DNA of 64,000 nt from CAIWHR01 sp963811685 (GCA_963811685.1 CAWESK010000015.1:62001-126000); one strand, 5' to 3'. Positions 25,910 to 35,979 are shown, counted from the first letter of the stretch. Notes: generated from the sequence alone by a model not told the origin. Numbers and translations: made by a program.

Positions 25910-26561
25910 TTGAAGATCGCCGACCTGCGCATCGACTACAAGCGCGAGACGCTTGACGAAAGCGCGGTCGCGCCGGATCCGTTCCGGCAGTTCGAGCGCT
26001 GGTTCGACGAGGCGGTCAAGGCGGAGGTCCCCGAACCCAATGCGATGACGCTCGCGACGGCCGACGGCGCGGGCCGTCCCTCGGCGCGCGTCGTGCTGCT
26101 GAAAGGCTTCGACGACGGAGGGTTCGTCTTCTTCACCAACTACGCGAGCCGGAAAGGCCGCGAGCTCGCGGCACGGGGCGCAGCCGCCCTGCTCTTCTTC
26201 TGGCCCGAGCTCGAGCGACAGATTCGCATCGAGGGCGAGATCGCGAAGGTGGGTGCCGATCGAGTCCACCGCGTATTTCGCGAGCAGGCCGCGCGGCGCG
26301 CGGCTCGGCGCCTGGGCGTCGCCGCAGAGCGAACCGATCGCGGGCCGCGGCGCCCTCGAGGCGCTGTTCGCCGCCGCGGAGGCGCGGTACGCGAGCGCTG
26401 GGGACGACATTCCGCGACCGCCGCACTGGGGCGGCTATCGACTCGCGCCCTCGATGCTCGAATTCTGGCAGGGCCGCCCGTCGCGGCTGCACGACCGGAT
26501 CCGCTATTGCCGCGATCCGCACCGTCCCGCGCGGTGGATCATCGAGCGGTTGGCGCCTTGA
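25910..26561 (+). CDS. pdxH: Pyridoxamine 5'-phosphate oxidase (one frame break)
   Basis: FMN enzyme giving pyridoxal phosphate. It begins at TTG 25910 (KIADLRIDYKRETLDESAVA), matching the family start. FMN and substrate regions are present: EPNAMTLATADGAGRPSARV, LLKGFDDGGFVFFTNYASRK, then after a break near 26252 PIESTAYFASRPRGARLGAW and PPHWGGYRLAPSMLEFWQGR, ending RYCRDPHRPARWIIERLAP. All conserved segments exist across the two frames, so an indel error is the simplest explanation. The stop overlaps a possible TTG start of the next gene. Confidence 0.92.
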
Positions 26562-26614
26562 CGGAGGACGATCCGGGCGCTCGACGACGCCAAGCCGACG
26601 GACGCCGCACGCTG

Positions 26615-27742
26615 ATGCGGCTCATCCTGCTCGGCATCGCGAATCATGCGGTGCTGAGCGGAAGCCGGGTGACCGTTTCGCTCGCCGCGCTCGCCAAAGG
26701 CGCGACGCCGCTCACGGTCGGCGTGCTGATGGCGCTCTACGCCTTGCTGCCGATGGTGCTCGCGGTTTCTGCCGGCCGCTTCTCGGACCGCGTCGGCGTG
26801 CGCCGGCCGATGCTCTTCGGCACGACGGCGATTGCCGTGGGCGCCGCGCTTCCGATCGCGTTTCCGGGATTGCCGATCCTGTTCGCGAGCGCGGCGATTC
26901 TCGGTACCGGCTTCATGATCTTCCAGGTCGCCGCGCAGAATGTCACGGGCGAGCTCGGCGGCCCGGCGGAGCGCGCGCGGAACTTCAGCCTGCTGGCGCT
27001 CGGCTATTCGACTTCGGGATTCATCGGGCCGCTGGTCGCGGGTCTCGCGATCGACCACCTCGGGTTCGGGTCGACGTTCGCCGTGCTGGCGGTGGTGCCG
27101 TTCATTCCGCTCGTCGTGCTCGCGCGCGGCGGCCTCGCGCTCCCGGGACCACACCGCCACGACGGGCCCGTGCATCACGGCGGCGTGCGCGCGCTGCTGC
27201 GCCACCGCACGCTGCGCCGTCTCTTCGCGATCAATGCGCTGTTCGCCGCGGGCTGGGACCTGTTCACCGTGTTCGTGCCGGTCTACGGCGCGCGGATCGG
27301 GCTTTCTGCCTCCGAAATCGGTCTCGTGCTGTCCACGTTCGCGGCAGCGACGTTCGTCGTGCGGTTCCTGATGCCGCGGATTGCGCGCAGCTACTCGGAG
27401 CAGCAGGTGCTGGTGATCGCGCTGTTCGTCGCCGGGGCGGTCTACCTGCTGTTCCCGCTCGCGCAGAGCGCGCCGGCGCTGCTCGTGCTGTCGTTTTGCC
27501 TCGGTCTCGGGCTGGGGAGCGGGCAGCCGATGGTGATGGCGCTCTTGCATACGCACGCGCCAAAAGGGCGGATGGGCGAGGCGGCCGGCGTGCGCATGTC
27601 GCTGGTGAACACGATGTCGGTCGTGGTTCCGCTCGTGTTCGGCGCGCTCGGCACCACCGTCGGCCTGGCGCCGGTTTTCTACTCGGTGGGCGCGTGCCTC
27701 ACCACCGGCGGCTTCCTCGCCCGCAGAGCCGCGCGCGGCTAG
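26615..27742 (+). CDS. MFS transporter
   Basis: A 375-residue major facilitator with about 11-12 hydrophobic segments. The signature after segment 2 is seen as GRFSDRVGVRRPMLFG. The first segment lies at the very N-terminus (MRLILLGIANHAVLSGSRV). A TTG at 26558 overlapping the pdxH stop would add 19 residues that look unstructured. The substrate is unknown. Confidence 0.88.
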   Translation: MRLILLGIANHAVLSGSRVTVSLAALAKGATPLTVGVLMALYALLPMVLAVSAGRFSDRVGVRRPMLFGTTAIAVGAALPIAFPGLPILFASAAILGTGFMIFQVAAQNVTGELGGPAERARNFSLLALGYSTSGFIGPLVAGLAIDHLGFGSTFAVLAVVPFIPLVVLARGGLALPGPHRHDGPVHHGGVRALLRHRTLRRLFAINALFAAGWDLFTVFVPVYGARIGLSASEIGLVLSTFAAATFVVRFLMPRIARSYSEQQVLVIALFVAGAVYLLFPLAQSAPALLVLSFCLGLGLGSGQPMVMALLHTHAPKGRMGEAAGVRMSLVNTMSVVVPLVFGALGTTVGLAPVFYSVGACLTTGGFLARRAARG

Positions 27743-27913
27743 GGCGCCGTCAGTTGTCGCGCTTCTTCAGCCGCTCCGCGAACTTCTGGAGTCTTCCGGG
27801 TTCGTCGCTTTGATTTCCGCTTCGTCGTCGCTCGCGGCGTCGAGCTTGCGGCGAATGCGCCCATGGCGGAATGCGATAATGCGGATGCCGCCACTTCTGG
27901 AACGGATGCGACC

Positions 27914-28534
27914 ATGGGCCTGCTGCCGCGGGAAGGGAAGTTCTTCGACCTCTTCAACCAGCACGCGGAGCTCGCGGCGCTGGCGGCGGTCGAGCTCACG
28001 GCGCTCTTCTCCGACCTGTCTCAGCTCGACGAGCGGAGCCGCGCGATCCAGCGCCACGAGAAGCACGCCGATCGAATCACGCACGAGACGGTCCAGCTCC
28101 TGCACAAGACGTTCATCACGCCGCTCGACCGCGACGAGATCCACCAGCTCATCACCGGCATGGACGACATCCTCGATCTCATGGAGGACGTCGCGACATG
28201 CGTATTCCTGTACGACGTCAAGACGGTCACGCCCGATGCGCAGAAGCTCGCCGACATCTGCGTTGCGTGCACGCTCAAGGTGAAGGAAGCGGTCAGGATG
28301 CTGGAGTCGATGAAGAACGCCGACGCGATCCTGCGGCTGTGCGGCGACATCGACCGCCTCGAGAGCGAAGCCGATTTCGTCTTCCGCTCCGCGCTCGCCA
28401 AGCTGTTCCGCGAGGAGTCCGACGCCAAGCAGATCCTGAAGCTGAAGGAGGTCTACCAGCTGCTCGAATCGATCACCGACAAGGCGGAGGACGTCGCCAA
28501 CGTGATCGAGGGCATCGTGCTCGAGAACGCCTGA
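27914..28534 (+). CDS. DUF47 (PhoU-like) phosphate transport accessory protein
   Basis: A 206-residue all-helical protein of the PhoU-like DUF47 family, which regulates the adjacent Pit transporter. MGLLPREGKFFDLFNQHAE is the usual family start; the upstream ATG 27863 would add residues and lies ahead of a GATAAT -10-like hexamer (27875-27880). Metal-binding-type helix pairs HEKHADRITHE and DIDRLESEADFVF are seen. Pit follows after 21 nt. Confidence 0.93.
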   Translation: MGLLPREGKFFDLFNQHAELAALAAVELTALFSDLSQLDERSRAIQRHEKHADRITHETVQLLHKTFITPLDRDEIHQLITGMDDILDLMEDVATCVFLYDVKTVTPDAQKLADICVACTLKVKEAVRMLESMKNADAILRLCGDIDRLESEADFVFRSALAKLFREESDAKQILKLKEVYQLLESITDKAEDVANVIEGIVLENA

Positions 28535-28555
28535 CCGCGGTCGGAGTCCCGAATC

Positions 28556-29572
28556 GTGACGACCGCCTCGATGTCGTTCAACCTCGTCGTGTTCCTCGTC
28601 GTGCTGGCGCTCGCTTTCGATTTCATGAACGGGTTCCACGACGCGGCGAACTCGATCGCCACCGTGGTCTCGACGCGCGTGCTGCGGCCGCACTACGCGG
28701 TCGCCTGGGCGGCGTTCTTCAATTTCATCGCGTTCCTGGTCTTCGGGCTCAACGTCGCCAACACGATCGGCACGGGCGTCATCGACGTGGCGCTCGTCGA
28801 CGTCAACGTGATCCTCGGCGCGCTGACCGGCGCGATCGTCTGGAACGCGATCACCTGGTGGTACGGCCTGCCGTCGTCGTCGTCGCATGCGCTGATCGGC
28901 GGTCTCGTGGGCGCCGCCATCGCGAAAGGCGGCGTGCAAGGTCTGGTCGGCAGCGGCCTGCTGAAGATCAGCTTCGCGATCGTGCTCTCGCCGCTCCTCG
29001 GATTCTTTCTCGGCGGTCTGCTGATGACCGCGGTCGCATGGATGTTCTCGGGCAGCGCGCCCAACCGGATCGACCGCTGGTTCCGGCGCCTGCAGCTCGT
29101 GTCGGCGTCGCTCTACAGCCTCGGCCACGGCGGCAACGATGCGCAGAAGACGATGGGCATCATTGCCCTGATCCTGGTCGCGCACGGTTCGCTGCGGCCG
29201 GATTTCAAGGGCGCCGACATCCCGTTCTGGGTCGTGCTCGCCTGCCAGGCGGCGATTGCTCTGGGGACGCTCTTCGGCGGCTGGCGGATCGTGAAGACGA
29301 TGGGGCAGAAGATCACCAAGCTGAAGCCGGTCGGCGGTTTTTGCGCCGAGACAGGCGGCGCGATGACGCTGTTTCTCGCGACGGCGCTCGGGATTCCGGT
29401 ATCGACGACGCACACGATCACCGGCGCCATCATCGGCGTGGGTGCGACGCACAAGCTCTCGGCGGTCCGCTGGGGGGTGGCCGGACGGATCGTCTGGGCG
29501 TGGGTGCTGACGATTCCCTGCACTGCCTTCATCTCGATGATCGCGTGGTGGTGCGCGGATCGTTACCTGTGA
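28556..29572 (+). CDS. pit: Low-affinity inorganic phosphate transporter
   Basis: A PiT-family carrier of 338 residues in the inner membrane. The two repeat signatures are clear: FDFMNGFHDAANSIATVVST in the first half and HGGNDAQKTMGIIAL in the second, plus WWYGLPSSSSHALIGGLVG and GIPVSTTHTITGAIIGVGAT. GTG start. It forms an operon with the DUF47 protein. Confidence 0.95.
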   Translation: MTTASMSFNLVVFLVVLALAFDFMNGFHDAANSIATVVSTRVLRPHYAVAWAAFFNFIAFLVFGLNVANTIGTGVIDVALVDVNVILGALTGAIVWNAITWWYGLPSSSSHALIGGLVGAAIAKGGVQGLVGSGLLKISFAIVLSPLLGFFLGGLLMTAVAWMFSGSAPNRIDRWFRRLQLVSASLYSLGHGGNDAQKTMGIIALILVAHGSLRPDFKGADIPFWVVLACQAAIALGTLFGGWRIVKTMGQKITKLKPVGGFCAETGGAMTLFLATALGIPVSTTHTITGAIIGVGATHKLSAVRWGVAGRIVWAWVLTIPCTAFISMIAWWCADRYL

Positions 29573-29585
29573 GCGGCACGGGCAC

Positions 29586-30410
29586 GTGCGGCCGGTAGCT
29601 TTCGTCCGCGGCGTCGTCGCGCGTCTCACCGGCGTGGGTCTTGCGCGGACCGCCGCCGCGCTTTCCTACGCCACGGTGCTGAATCTCGTTCCGCTGTTCA
29701 CCGTCGCGCTCGTCTACGTCGCGCGTTATCCGCTGTTCCAGCAGTGGCTCGACGCGCTGGAGCGTTTCCTGCTGAAGCACCTGCTGCCGGGCAGCGAATC
29801 GGTCGTGCGCTCGTACCTGATGCAATTCACCGCGAAGGCCGCGGGGCTGCAGGGCGTGAGCATCGCCTTCGTCGTCGCGACGACGGTGCTGCTCGTCGCG
29901 ACGATCGAGCGCGAGATCAACGCGATCTGGGGCGTGCGCGAGCAGCGCAGGTGGCCGCGTCTCGCCTTCGTCTACGCGGTCGGCGTGACGGCGGGGCCGC
30001 TCTTCATCGGCGCTGCGATCTACGCGACGACCTGGGTGATGGAGACCTCGGTGGCGCAGGCGCCGTTCGTCTCGCCGGCGGTCAATTTCATCGCGACGCC
30101 CCTTGCGGTCGCAATCACGACGCTCGCCTTCATGCTGCTCTATGCGATCCTGCCCGCGCGCCGCGTGCCGCTTCGGGCGGCGTTCTGGGGCGGCTTGCTG
30201 GCCGCACTCGGATTCGAAGTTGCCAAGTACGGCTTCCGGTTCTACGTGACGACATTTCCGACCTACGAAATCATCTACGGGACGCTGGCCGTGGTGCCGC
30301 TCTTCCTCTTCTGGATCTACGTCTCCTGGTACGTGATCCTCGTGGGCGCCGCGGTGACGGCCACGCTGGCGGAAGGCGGTCCGCGCGGACGCACGTGGCG
30401 TCCGCGTTGA
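29586..30410 (+). CDS. YihY/BrkB-family membrane protein
   Basis: A 274-residue inner membrane protein with six membrane segments; function unsettled despite an old RNase BN label. Family stretches are GLARTAAALSYATVLNLVPL near the start and FLFWIYVSWYVILVGAAVTA near the end. GTG start 14 nt after pit. E. coli homologues are about 290 residues. Confidence 0.9.
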   Translation: MRPVAFVRGVVARLTGVGLARTAAALSYATVLNLVPLFTVALVYVARYPLFQQWLDALERFLLKHLLPGSESVVRSYLMQFTAKAAGLQGVSIAFVVATTVLLVATIEREINAIWGVREQRRWPRLAFVYAVGVTAGPLFIGAAIYATTWVMETSVAQAPFVSPAVNFIATPLAVAITTLAFMLLYAILPARRVPLRAAFWGGLLAALGFEVAKYGFRFYVTTFPTYEIIYGTLAVVPLFLFWIYVSWYVILVGAAVTATLAEGGPRGRTWRPR

Positions 30411-30538
30411 ACCATCGATAGCCGCGGCTGTCGCATTCGCGGACGGAAGGCGCGGCCCGGCGTCCGGCGATTCGCTTGCGGATTGGGCGGGGCCACGCTA
30501 CATTGCGGGCAGTTTTCATTCGACAGGGCGGACGCACC

Positions 30539-31144
30539 GTGTGGTCCATCATTCAAGCGGCAGGCTGGCCGATCTGGCCGATCATCCTGGCATCGGTCGT
30601 TGCGCTGGCGCTGATTTTCGAGCGCCTGTGGACGTTGCGCAGCAGCGTCGTCGCCCCGCCGGGACTCGTCGACCGCGTGCTGGCGGAATACCGGCACGGC
30701 GGCGTCACGCCGGAGCTGCTCACGAAGACCGCGCAGCAGGGCCCGCTCGGGCGCATCCTCGCGGCGGGTCTCGCCAACATCAGGAGTCCCCGGCCGGTCA
30801 TGCGCGAAGCGATCGAGGAGGCGGGGCGGGTGGTGACGCACGATCTCGAGCGCTTCCTCACGACGCTCGGCACGATCGCGGCGATGGCGCCGCTCCTCGG
30901 CCTCTTCGGCACGGTGATCGGCATGATCGAAATCTTCGGCTCGCAGACCGCGGCCGGGTCGAATCCGCTGCAGCTCGCGCACGGCATCTCGGTCGCGCTC
31001 TACAACACGGCGCTGGGCCTCATCGTCGCGATCCCCAGCATGATTTTCTACCGTCACTTCCGCGCCACGATCGACAGCCTTCACGTGGAGATGGAGCAGC
31101 AGGCGATCAAGCTCGTCGATTCCGCGCACGGCGAACGTAAATAG
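30539..31144 (+). CDS. exbB: ExbB/TolQ-type proton channel protein
   Basis: A 201-residue inner membrane protein with three membrane segments that, with ExbD, turns proton flow into work for an outer membrane partner. Seen: an N-terminal segment (WPIWPIILASVVALALIFER), and the MotA/ExbB core LGTIAAMAPLLGLFGTVIGM followed by VALYNTALGLIVAIPSMIFY. GTG start at 30539. Its stop touches the exbD start. No tonB gene is present, so the partner lies elsewhere. Confidence 0.93.
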   Translation: MWSIIQAAGWPIWPIILASVVALALIFERLWTLRSSVVAPPGLVDRVLAEYRHGGVTPELLTKTAQQGPLGRILAAGLANIRSPRPVMREAIEEAGRVVTHDLERFLTTLGTIAAMAPLLGLFGTVIGMIEIFGSQTAAGSNPLQLAHGISVALYNTALGLIVAIPSMIFYRHFRATIDSLHVEMEQQAIKLVDSAHGERK

Positions 31145-31564
31145 ATGAACCTGCGCAGCACCCGGGGACGCGACGACCCCGAGATCAACTTCATTCCGCT
31201 GATCGACGTGCTGCTCGTCATCCTGATCTTCCTCATGGTGACGACGACCTACCAGCGCGTGGCCGAGCTGCAGATCACGCTGCCGGAGGCCGACGCCGAG
31301 CAGCTGAAGCAGCGGCCGAAGGAAATCAACGTGGGCATCGATGCCCAGGGCCGCTACGTCGTCGACAAGACCGCGTTCGCGTTCTCCAGCGTGCCGGCGA
31401 TGGCCGACATGCTGCGCCGCGCCGCCGGCGACGCCAAGGACCCGGTCGTCGTGATCAACGCGGACGCCAACGCGACGCATCAGTCGGTGATCCACGTCAT
31501 GGAAGCCGCGCGCGTCGCCGGCATGGTCCACATCACGTTCGCGACGCAAACGCCGGTCAAGTAG
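31145..31564 (+). CDS. exbD: ExbD/TolR-type protein
   Basis: A 139-residue partner of ExbB with one membrane segment and a periplasmic domain. The essential aspartate is in INFIPLIDVLLVILIFLMV. ATG follows the exbB stop directly. The place before lpxK is the usual betaproteobacterial order and suggests envelope energisation. Confidence 0.94.
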   Translation: MNLRSTRGRDDPEINFIPLIDVLLVILIFLMVTTTYQRVAELQITLPEADAEQLKQRPKEINVGIDAQGRYVVDKTAFAFSSVPAMADMLRRAAGDAKDPVVVINADANATHQSVIHVMEAARVAGMVHITFATQTPVK

Positions 31565-31600
31565 CGTCGGGCCGCGTTCGCGCTGCGCCCGCGATGCGCC

Positions 31601-32638
31601 GTGCCGACGCTTCCGATGTCTCTCGCCTCCCGCCTCGTCGCTGCCTGGTACGCGCAACGCTTGACGGTGCTGACGGCGCCGCTGGTGCCGTTCGCGGCCG
31701 CGTTTGCCGCGCTCGCTTCCGCGCGCCGCGCGCTTTTCCGCCTGGGGGTGCTGCACGAGCGGCGGCTGCCGGTCCCCGTAGTGGTCGTCGGCAACATCAC
31801 CGTCGGCGGCAGCGGCAAGACCCCGCTCGCTGCCGCCCTCACGCGTGCGCTTGCCGAGCGCGGCTGGCATCCGGGCATCGTGAGCCGCGGCCACGGCGGA
31901 TCGCGCGTGCGCGGCTCGCCGATCGTCGTCGCTCCCGATTCGGATGCGCGCGAGGTCGGCGACGAGCCGGTGCTCCTCGCGCGCACCGGCATCCCCGTCG
32001 TCGTGGCCGTCGATCGGGTCGCCGCCGCGCGCGCGTTGATCGAGGCGCACCCGCAATGCGACGTCATCGTCGCCGACGATGGATTGCAGCATTACCGTCT
32101 CGCGCGGAATTTCGAGATCGTCGTCGTCGACGCCGCGCGCGGGCTCGGCAACGGGTGGCGGTTGCCGGCGGGGCCGCTCCGCGAACCCGCTGCGCGCCTC
32201 GAGGAAGCCGACGCAATCGTCGCCTTGGTCACCCAGGGCGCGCCCGCGCCGTGGAGCGTGCCCAATGCGTTCCGAATGACGCTCATCGGCGACGTCTTCC
32301 GCCGCGTTGCCGATCCGGCGCAGACGCAGCCGCCGTCCGCCTTCACGGGCAGCGGTGTGCACGCCATCGCGGGCATCGGCAATCCGGAGCGCTTCTTTGC
32401 GCAGCTGCGCTCGCTCCGGATTGCGGCGACGGGGCACGCGTTTCCCGATCACCATCGCTTTGTCGCGCACGATCTCGCGCTGCCTGGCGCGCGGGCGATC
32501 CTGATGACGGAGAAGGATGCGGTAAAATGCGCCGCATTCGCCGACGAACGCTGTTGGTACCTGCCGGTGCGCGCGCACATCGATCCGGCGCTGGTGGCAC
32601 GTGTCGAGGAGGCCCTCCGTGGATCCCAAGCTGCTTGA
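31601..32638 (+). CDS. lpxK: Tetraacyldisaccharide 4'-kinase
   Basis: Phosphorylates the lipid A precursor at the 4' position on the inner membrane. An N-terminal membrane-associated stretch is followed by the P-loop GNITVGGSGKTPLAAALTRAL and the SRGHGG and DDGLQHYRLARN motifs of the family, with the catalytic DDG. 345 residues from GTG 31601; ATG 31616 is an alternative. It overlaps the following Trm112 gene by 20 nt. Confidence 0.96.
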   Translation: MPTLPMSLASRLVAAWYAQRLTVLTAPLVPFAAAFAALASARRALFRLGVLHERRLPVPVVVVGNITVGGSGKTPLAAALTRALAERGWHPGIVSRGHGGSRVRGSPIVVAPDSDAREVGDEPVLLARTGIPVVVAVDRVAAARALIEAHPQCDVIVADDGLQHYRLARNFEIVVVDAARGLGNGWRLPAGPLREPAARLEEADAIVALVTQGAPAPWSVPNAFRMTLIGDVFRRVADPAQTQPPSAFTGSGVHAIAGIGNPERFFAQLRSLRIAATGHAFPDHHRFVAHDLALPGARAILMTEKDAVKCAAFADERCWYLPVRAHIDPALVARVEEALRGSQAA

Positions 32639-32804
32639 AATCCTGGTCTGTCCGGTCACCAAAGGACCGCTCACCTACGATCGGCAGAAGCAGGAGCTCG
32701 TATCGCGTTCCGCGCGCCTCGCCTATCCCGTGCGCGACGGCATTCCGGTGATGCTCGAAGAAGAGGCGCGGCGGCTTACGCCGGAAGAGTTCGAGCGCGG
32801 TTGA
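32619..32804 (+). CDS. Trm112/YcaR-family small protein
   Basis: A 61-residue protein beginning at GTG 32619 (DPKLLEILVCPVTKGPLTYD) with GAGGAGG in front. YcaR-type proteins sit between lpxK and kdsB in many Gram-negatives, and Trm112 relatives activate methyltransferases. CPVTKGPL and ARLAYPVRDGIPVML are typical. Only the first cysteine remains, so zinc binding is unlikely, as is usual for the bacterial group. Confidence 0.92.
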   Translation: MDPKLLEILVCPVTKGPLTYDRQKQELVSRSARLAYPVRDGIPVMLEEEARRLTPEEFERG

Positions 32805-32875
32805 GCGCTCCGCCTCGCGCGTCGCGGCCAACCCCGTCGCGCTCGCGCGCAACGCCCGGCGCGCCAACAGAATCC

Positions 32876-33644
32876 ATGTCGTTCACCGTCCTCATTCCCG
32901 CGCGCCACGCGTCGACCCGTCTCCCCGGCAAGCCGCTCGCGGATATCGGGGGGAAGCCGATGGTCGTGCGGGTCGCCGAGCGCGCGCAGCGAGCGGGGGC
33001 CGCGCGCGTCGTGGTCGCGACCGATGACGAGCGCATTCGCGCCGCTGTTGCCGCTCACGGCATCGACGCCTGCCTCACGCGCTCCGACCATCCGACGGGC
33101 ACCGACCGCCTGGCGGAAGCGGCGCGGCTCCTCGACCTGCCGGACGATGCGATCGTCGTCAATGTCCAGGGCGACGAGCCGCTGCTCGCGCCTTCCTTGA
33201 TCCGCGCCGTTGCGGTGCTGCTCGCCGCCCATCCCGATGCGGCCATCGCTACCGCCTGCCACGGAATCGTCGACCCCGCCGAAGCGTTCAATCCGAATGT
33301 CGTCAAGGTGGTGCTCGACGCCAACCGCTATGCGCTCTATTTCAGCCGCGCGACGATACCCTGGGCGCGCGACGCCTTTGCGCTGGGGCGCGGTGCCGTC
33401 CCGCCGGGCTTGCCGCTGTACCGCCACTACGGGATTTATGCGTATCGCGTCGACTTTCTGCGGCGGTTCCCTGGCCTGCCTCGCCGCTCCGATCGAGCGC
33501 TTCGAGGCACTGGAGCAGTTGCGCGCGCTGTGGCACGGCCATCGGATCGTCGTCGAGATCACCGAGGGCACGCCGGCACCGGGTGTGGACACCGAGGACG
33601 ATCTCGCGCAGGTGCGCGCGATCTACGCGCGGGGCGACGCGTGA
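32876..33644 (+). CDS. kdsB: CMP-Kdo synthetase (one frame break)
   Basis: Activates Kdo for LPS assembly. About 256 residues from ATG 32876: FTVLIPARHASTRLPGKPLA, VVVATDDERIRAA, TDRLAEAARLL, VNVQGDEPLL and YRHYGIYAYRVDFL are all family motifs. Near 33483 the frame shifts; the other frame reads APIERFEALEQLRALWHGHR and TPAPGVDTEDDLAQVRAIYA to the stop. The whole enzyme is therefore encoded, and the break is probably an indel error, since the gene is normally essential. Confidence 0.93.
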
Positions 33645-33672
33645 ACGCGCCCGCTCATTCGCCGCGCGACAA

Positions 33673-33701
33673 TTGACCCCTGCGCGCCGAGCGTCCACAA
33701 T
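33673..33701 (+). promoter_or_regulatory. Sigma-70 promoter upstream of adk
   Basis: TTGACC (33673-33678), 17-bp spacer, CACAAT (33696-33701), about 117 bp ahead of adk in a 173-bp gap that otherwise shows nothing. Confidence 0.5.
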
Positions 33702-33817
33702 CGACGACTGAAAGCGATCTGCGCCGCCGGCGATTCCGACGGCGCGCGTGCCGATTCCCGATTGCCGATCTCCGGTTCGTTGTCGCCGCCCTTCGTCCCC
33801 GAATCCACTAGACCTCG

Positions 33818-34474
33818 ATGCGCCTCATCCTCCTCGGTCCACCCGGCGCCGGCAAAGGCACGCAGGCGACCTACATCAAGGGCGCCTACGGCATTCCGCA
33901 GATTTCGACCGGCGACATGCTGCGCGCCGCCGTCAAGGCCGGCACGCCGCTCGGCCTCCTCGCCAAGAAAGTGATGGACAGCGGCGCGCTGGTGTCCGAC
34001 GACATCATCATCGGTCTCGTCAAGGAGCGCCTCAAGGCGCCCGATTGCGCAAACGGCTATCTGTTCGACGGCTTTCCGCGGACGATTCCGCAGGCCGACG
34101 CGATGAAGGACGCGGGCGTTGCGATCGACTATGTGCTGGAGATCGACGTCCCCGACGCCGCGATCGTCGAGCGGATGAGCGGCCGGCGCGCGCATGTGGC
34201 GTCCGGTCGGACCTATCACGTCAAGTTCAATCCGCCGAAAGTCGCCGGCAAGGACGACGTGACCGGCGAGGACCTGATCCAGCGCGACGACGATCGCGAG
34301 GAGACGGTGAGGAAGCGCCTCGACGTCTACCACGCGCAGACGAAGCCGCTGGTCGAGTATTACGAGCGATGGGCAGCGAGCGGCGACCCGCGCGCGCCCA
34401 AGTACCGCCGCGTCGAGGGCATGGGCAGCGTCGATGCGATCCGTACGGCAGCGCTCGCGGCGCTGAAGAGCTGA
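33818..34474 (+). CDS. adk: Adenylate kinase
   Basis: Interconverts AMP, ADP and ATP. 218 residues of the long type: P-loop MRLILLGPPGAGKGTQATYI, STGDMLRAAVKAGT, LFDGFPRTIPQADAMK, and the LID region GRTYHVKFNPPK without zinc cysteines. Its location beside a PPi-phosphofructokinase and a pyrophosphatase suits a role in balancing AMP and PPi. Confidence 0.98.
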   Translation: MRLILLGPPGAGKGTQATYIKGAYGIPQISTGDMLRAAVKAGTPLGLLAKKVMDSGALVSDDIIIGLVKERLKAPDCANGYLFDGFPRTIPQADAMKDAGVAIDYVLEIDVPDAAIVERMSGRRAHVASGRTYHVKFNPPKVAGKDDVTGEDLIQRDDDREETVRKRLDVYHAQTKPLVEYYERWAASGDPRAPKYRRVEGMGSVDAIRTAALAALKS

Positions 34475-34509
34475 ATTCGCACTCGCACTGGTCCGCGATT
34501 CTTTGCACG

Positions 34510-35772
34510 ATGAGCAAACGCAACGCCTTCTACGCGCAATCGGGCGGCGTCACCGCCGTGATCAATGCGTCGGCCGCCGGCGTCATCGAGACGGCGCGCA
34601 AGCACCGGACGAAAATCGGCAAGGTCTACGCCGGTCGCAACGGCATCATCGGCGCGTTGACCGAGGACCTGATCGACACCAGCCGCGAGCCGGCACGCGC
34701 GATCGCGGCGCTGAAGCACACGCCCGGCGGCGCGTTCGGCTCGTGCCGCTACAAGCTCAAGGGTCTGCCCGAGGGGCGCGCGCACTACGAGCGGCTGCTC
34801 GACGTGTTCCGCGCGCACGACATCGGCTATTTCTTCTACAACGGCGGCAACGATTCCGCGGACACCTGCCTCAAGGTGGCGCAGATCGCGGAAACGATGG
34901 GCTACCCGCTGACCGCCGTGCATGTTCCGAAGACCGTCGACAACGACCTGGCGGTCACCGACAACTGCCCGGGTTTCGGCTCCGTCGCGAAATACGTCGC
35001 CACGTCGATGCGCGAGGCGGCGTTCGACGTCGCGTCGATGGCGAAGACCTCGACGCGCGTGTTCGTGCTCGAAGTCATGGGCCGCAACGCCGGCTGGATC
35101 ACGGCGGCCGTCGGAATGGCCGCCGATGCGGCCACGCCGATCCCGCTCATGCTCCTGTTCCCGGAAATCGCGTTCGACGAGGCGAAATTCCTCGCCGGCG
35201 TCGATGCGAACGTGAAGCGTTTCGGCTACTGCTGCGTCGGCGTCTCGGAAGGCCTGAAGGACGCCGCCGGTGCGCTGATGGCGGAGGCCGGCACGAAGGA
35301 CGCGTTCGGTCACGCCCAGCTGGGAGGCGTCGGTCCGCTGATCGCGTCGATCGTCAAGGACAAGCTCAAGTACAAGTATCACTGGGCGGTCGCCGACTAT
35401 CTGCAGCGGGCCGCGCGCCACCTCGCGTCGAAGACCGATCTCGACCACAGCTACGCCGTAGGCAAGGCGGCGGTCGAGATGGCGATCGCCGGCAGGAACG
35501 CGGTGATGCCGGCGATCACGCGCGTGTCCGACAAGCCGTATCGATGGAAGATCACCGAAGCATCGCTCGACAAAGTGGCCAACGTCGAGAAGATGCTGCC
35601 GCCGGATTTCATCAGCCGCGACGGTTTCGGCATCACCGAGCGCGCCCGCCGGTACCTCGCGCCGCTGATGCGAGGCGAGTCGCCGCCGCCATTCCGGGAT
35701 GGCCTGCCGCAATACGTGCGGCTGCGGAACGTCGCCGTGCCGAGGAAGCTCACAGCGGACTTCGCGGTCTGA
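34510..35772 (+). CDS. pfp: PPi-dependent 6-phosphofructokinase
   Basis: Reversible phosphorylation of fructose 6-phosphate with pyrophosphate. 420 residues with FYNGGNDSADT, where Asp takes the place of the Gly of ATP enzymes, and PKTVDNDL, where Lys replaces the Gly of E. coli PGTIDND; both changes mark PPi use. The catalytic TVDND and substrate region MGRNAGW are present. The hppA pump gene starts about 208 nt downstream in the same direction, so PPi made and used here may be linked to the proton gradient. Confidence 0.92.
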   Translation: MSKRNAFYAQSGGVTAVINASAAGVIETARKHRTKIGKVYAGRNGIIGALTEDLIDTSREPARAIAALKHTPGGAFGSCRYKLKGLPEGRAHYERLLDVFRAHDIGYFFYNGGNDSADTCLKVAQIAETMGYPLTAVHVPKTVDNDLAVTDNCPGFGSVAKYVATSMREAAFDVASMAKTSTRVFVLEVMGRNAGWITAAVGMAADAATPIPLMLLFPEIAFDEAKFLAGVDANVKRFGYCCVGVSEGLKDAAGALMAEAGTKDAFGHAQLGGVGPLIASIVKDKLKYKYHWAVADYLQRAARHLASKTDLDHSYAVGKAAVEMAIAGRNAVMPAITRVSDKPYRWKITEASLDKVANVEKMLPPDFISRDGFGITERARRYLAPLMRGESPPPFRDGLPQYVRLRNVAVPRKLTADFAV

Positions 35773-35979
35773 AACGCGGTCCGGCTCGACTTCCCCACCC
35801 GCAAACTGGCACAATAGCGTGCTTTGCGACCGCGCCCGGCATCCCGGCCGCGGTCCCGACGCGGGAAGGCACGGGCGGGCGGGAGTCGACTTCGCGCACG
35901 CCCCGGCACGAGGGCCGGACAAGAGACCGGTGCTGATGCGCTCCCGCGATTTCGTGCCACTCAACGGGAGAACATCGCC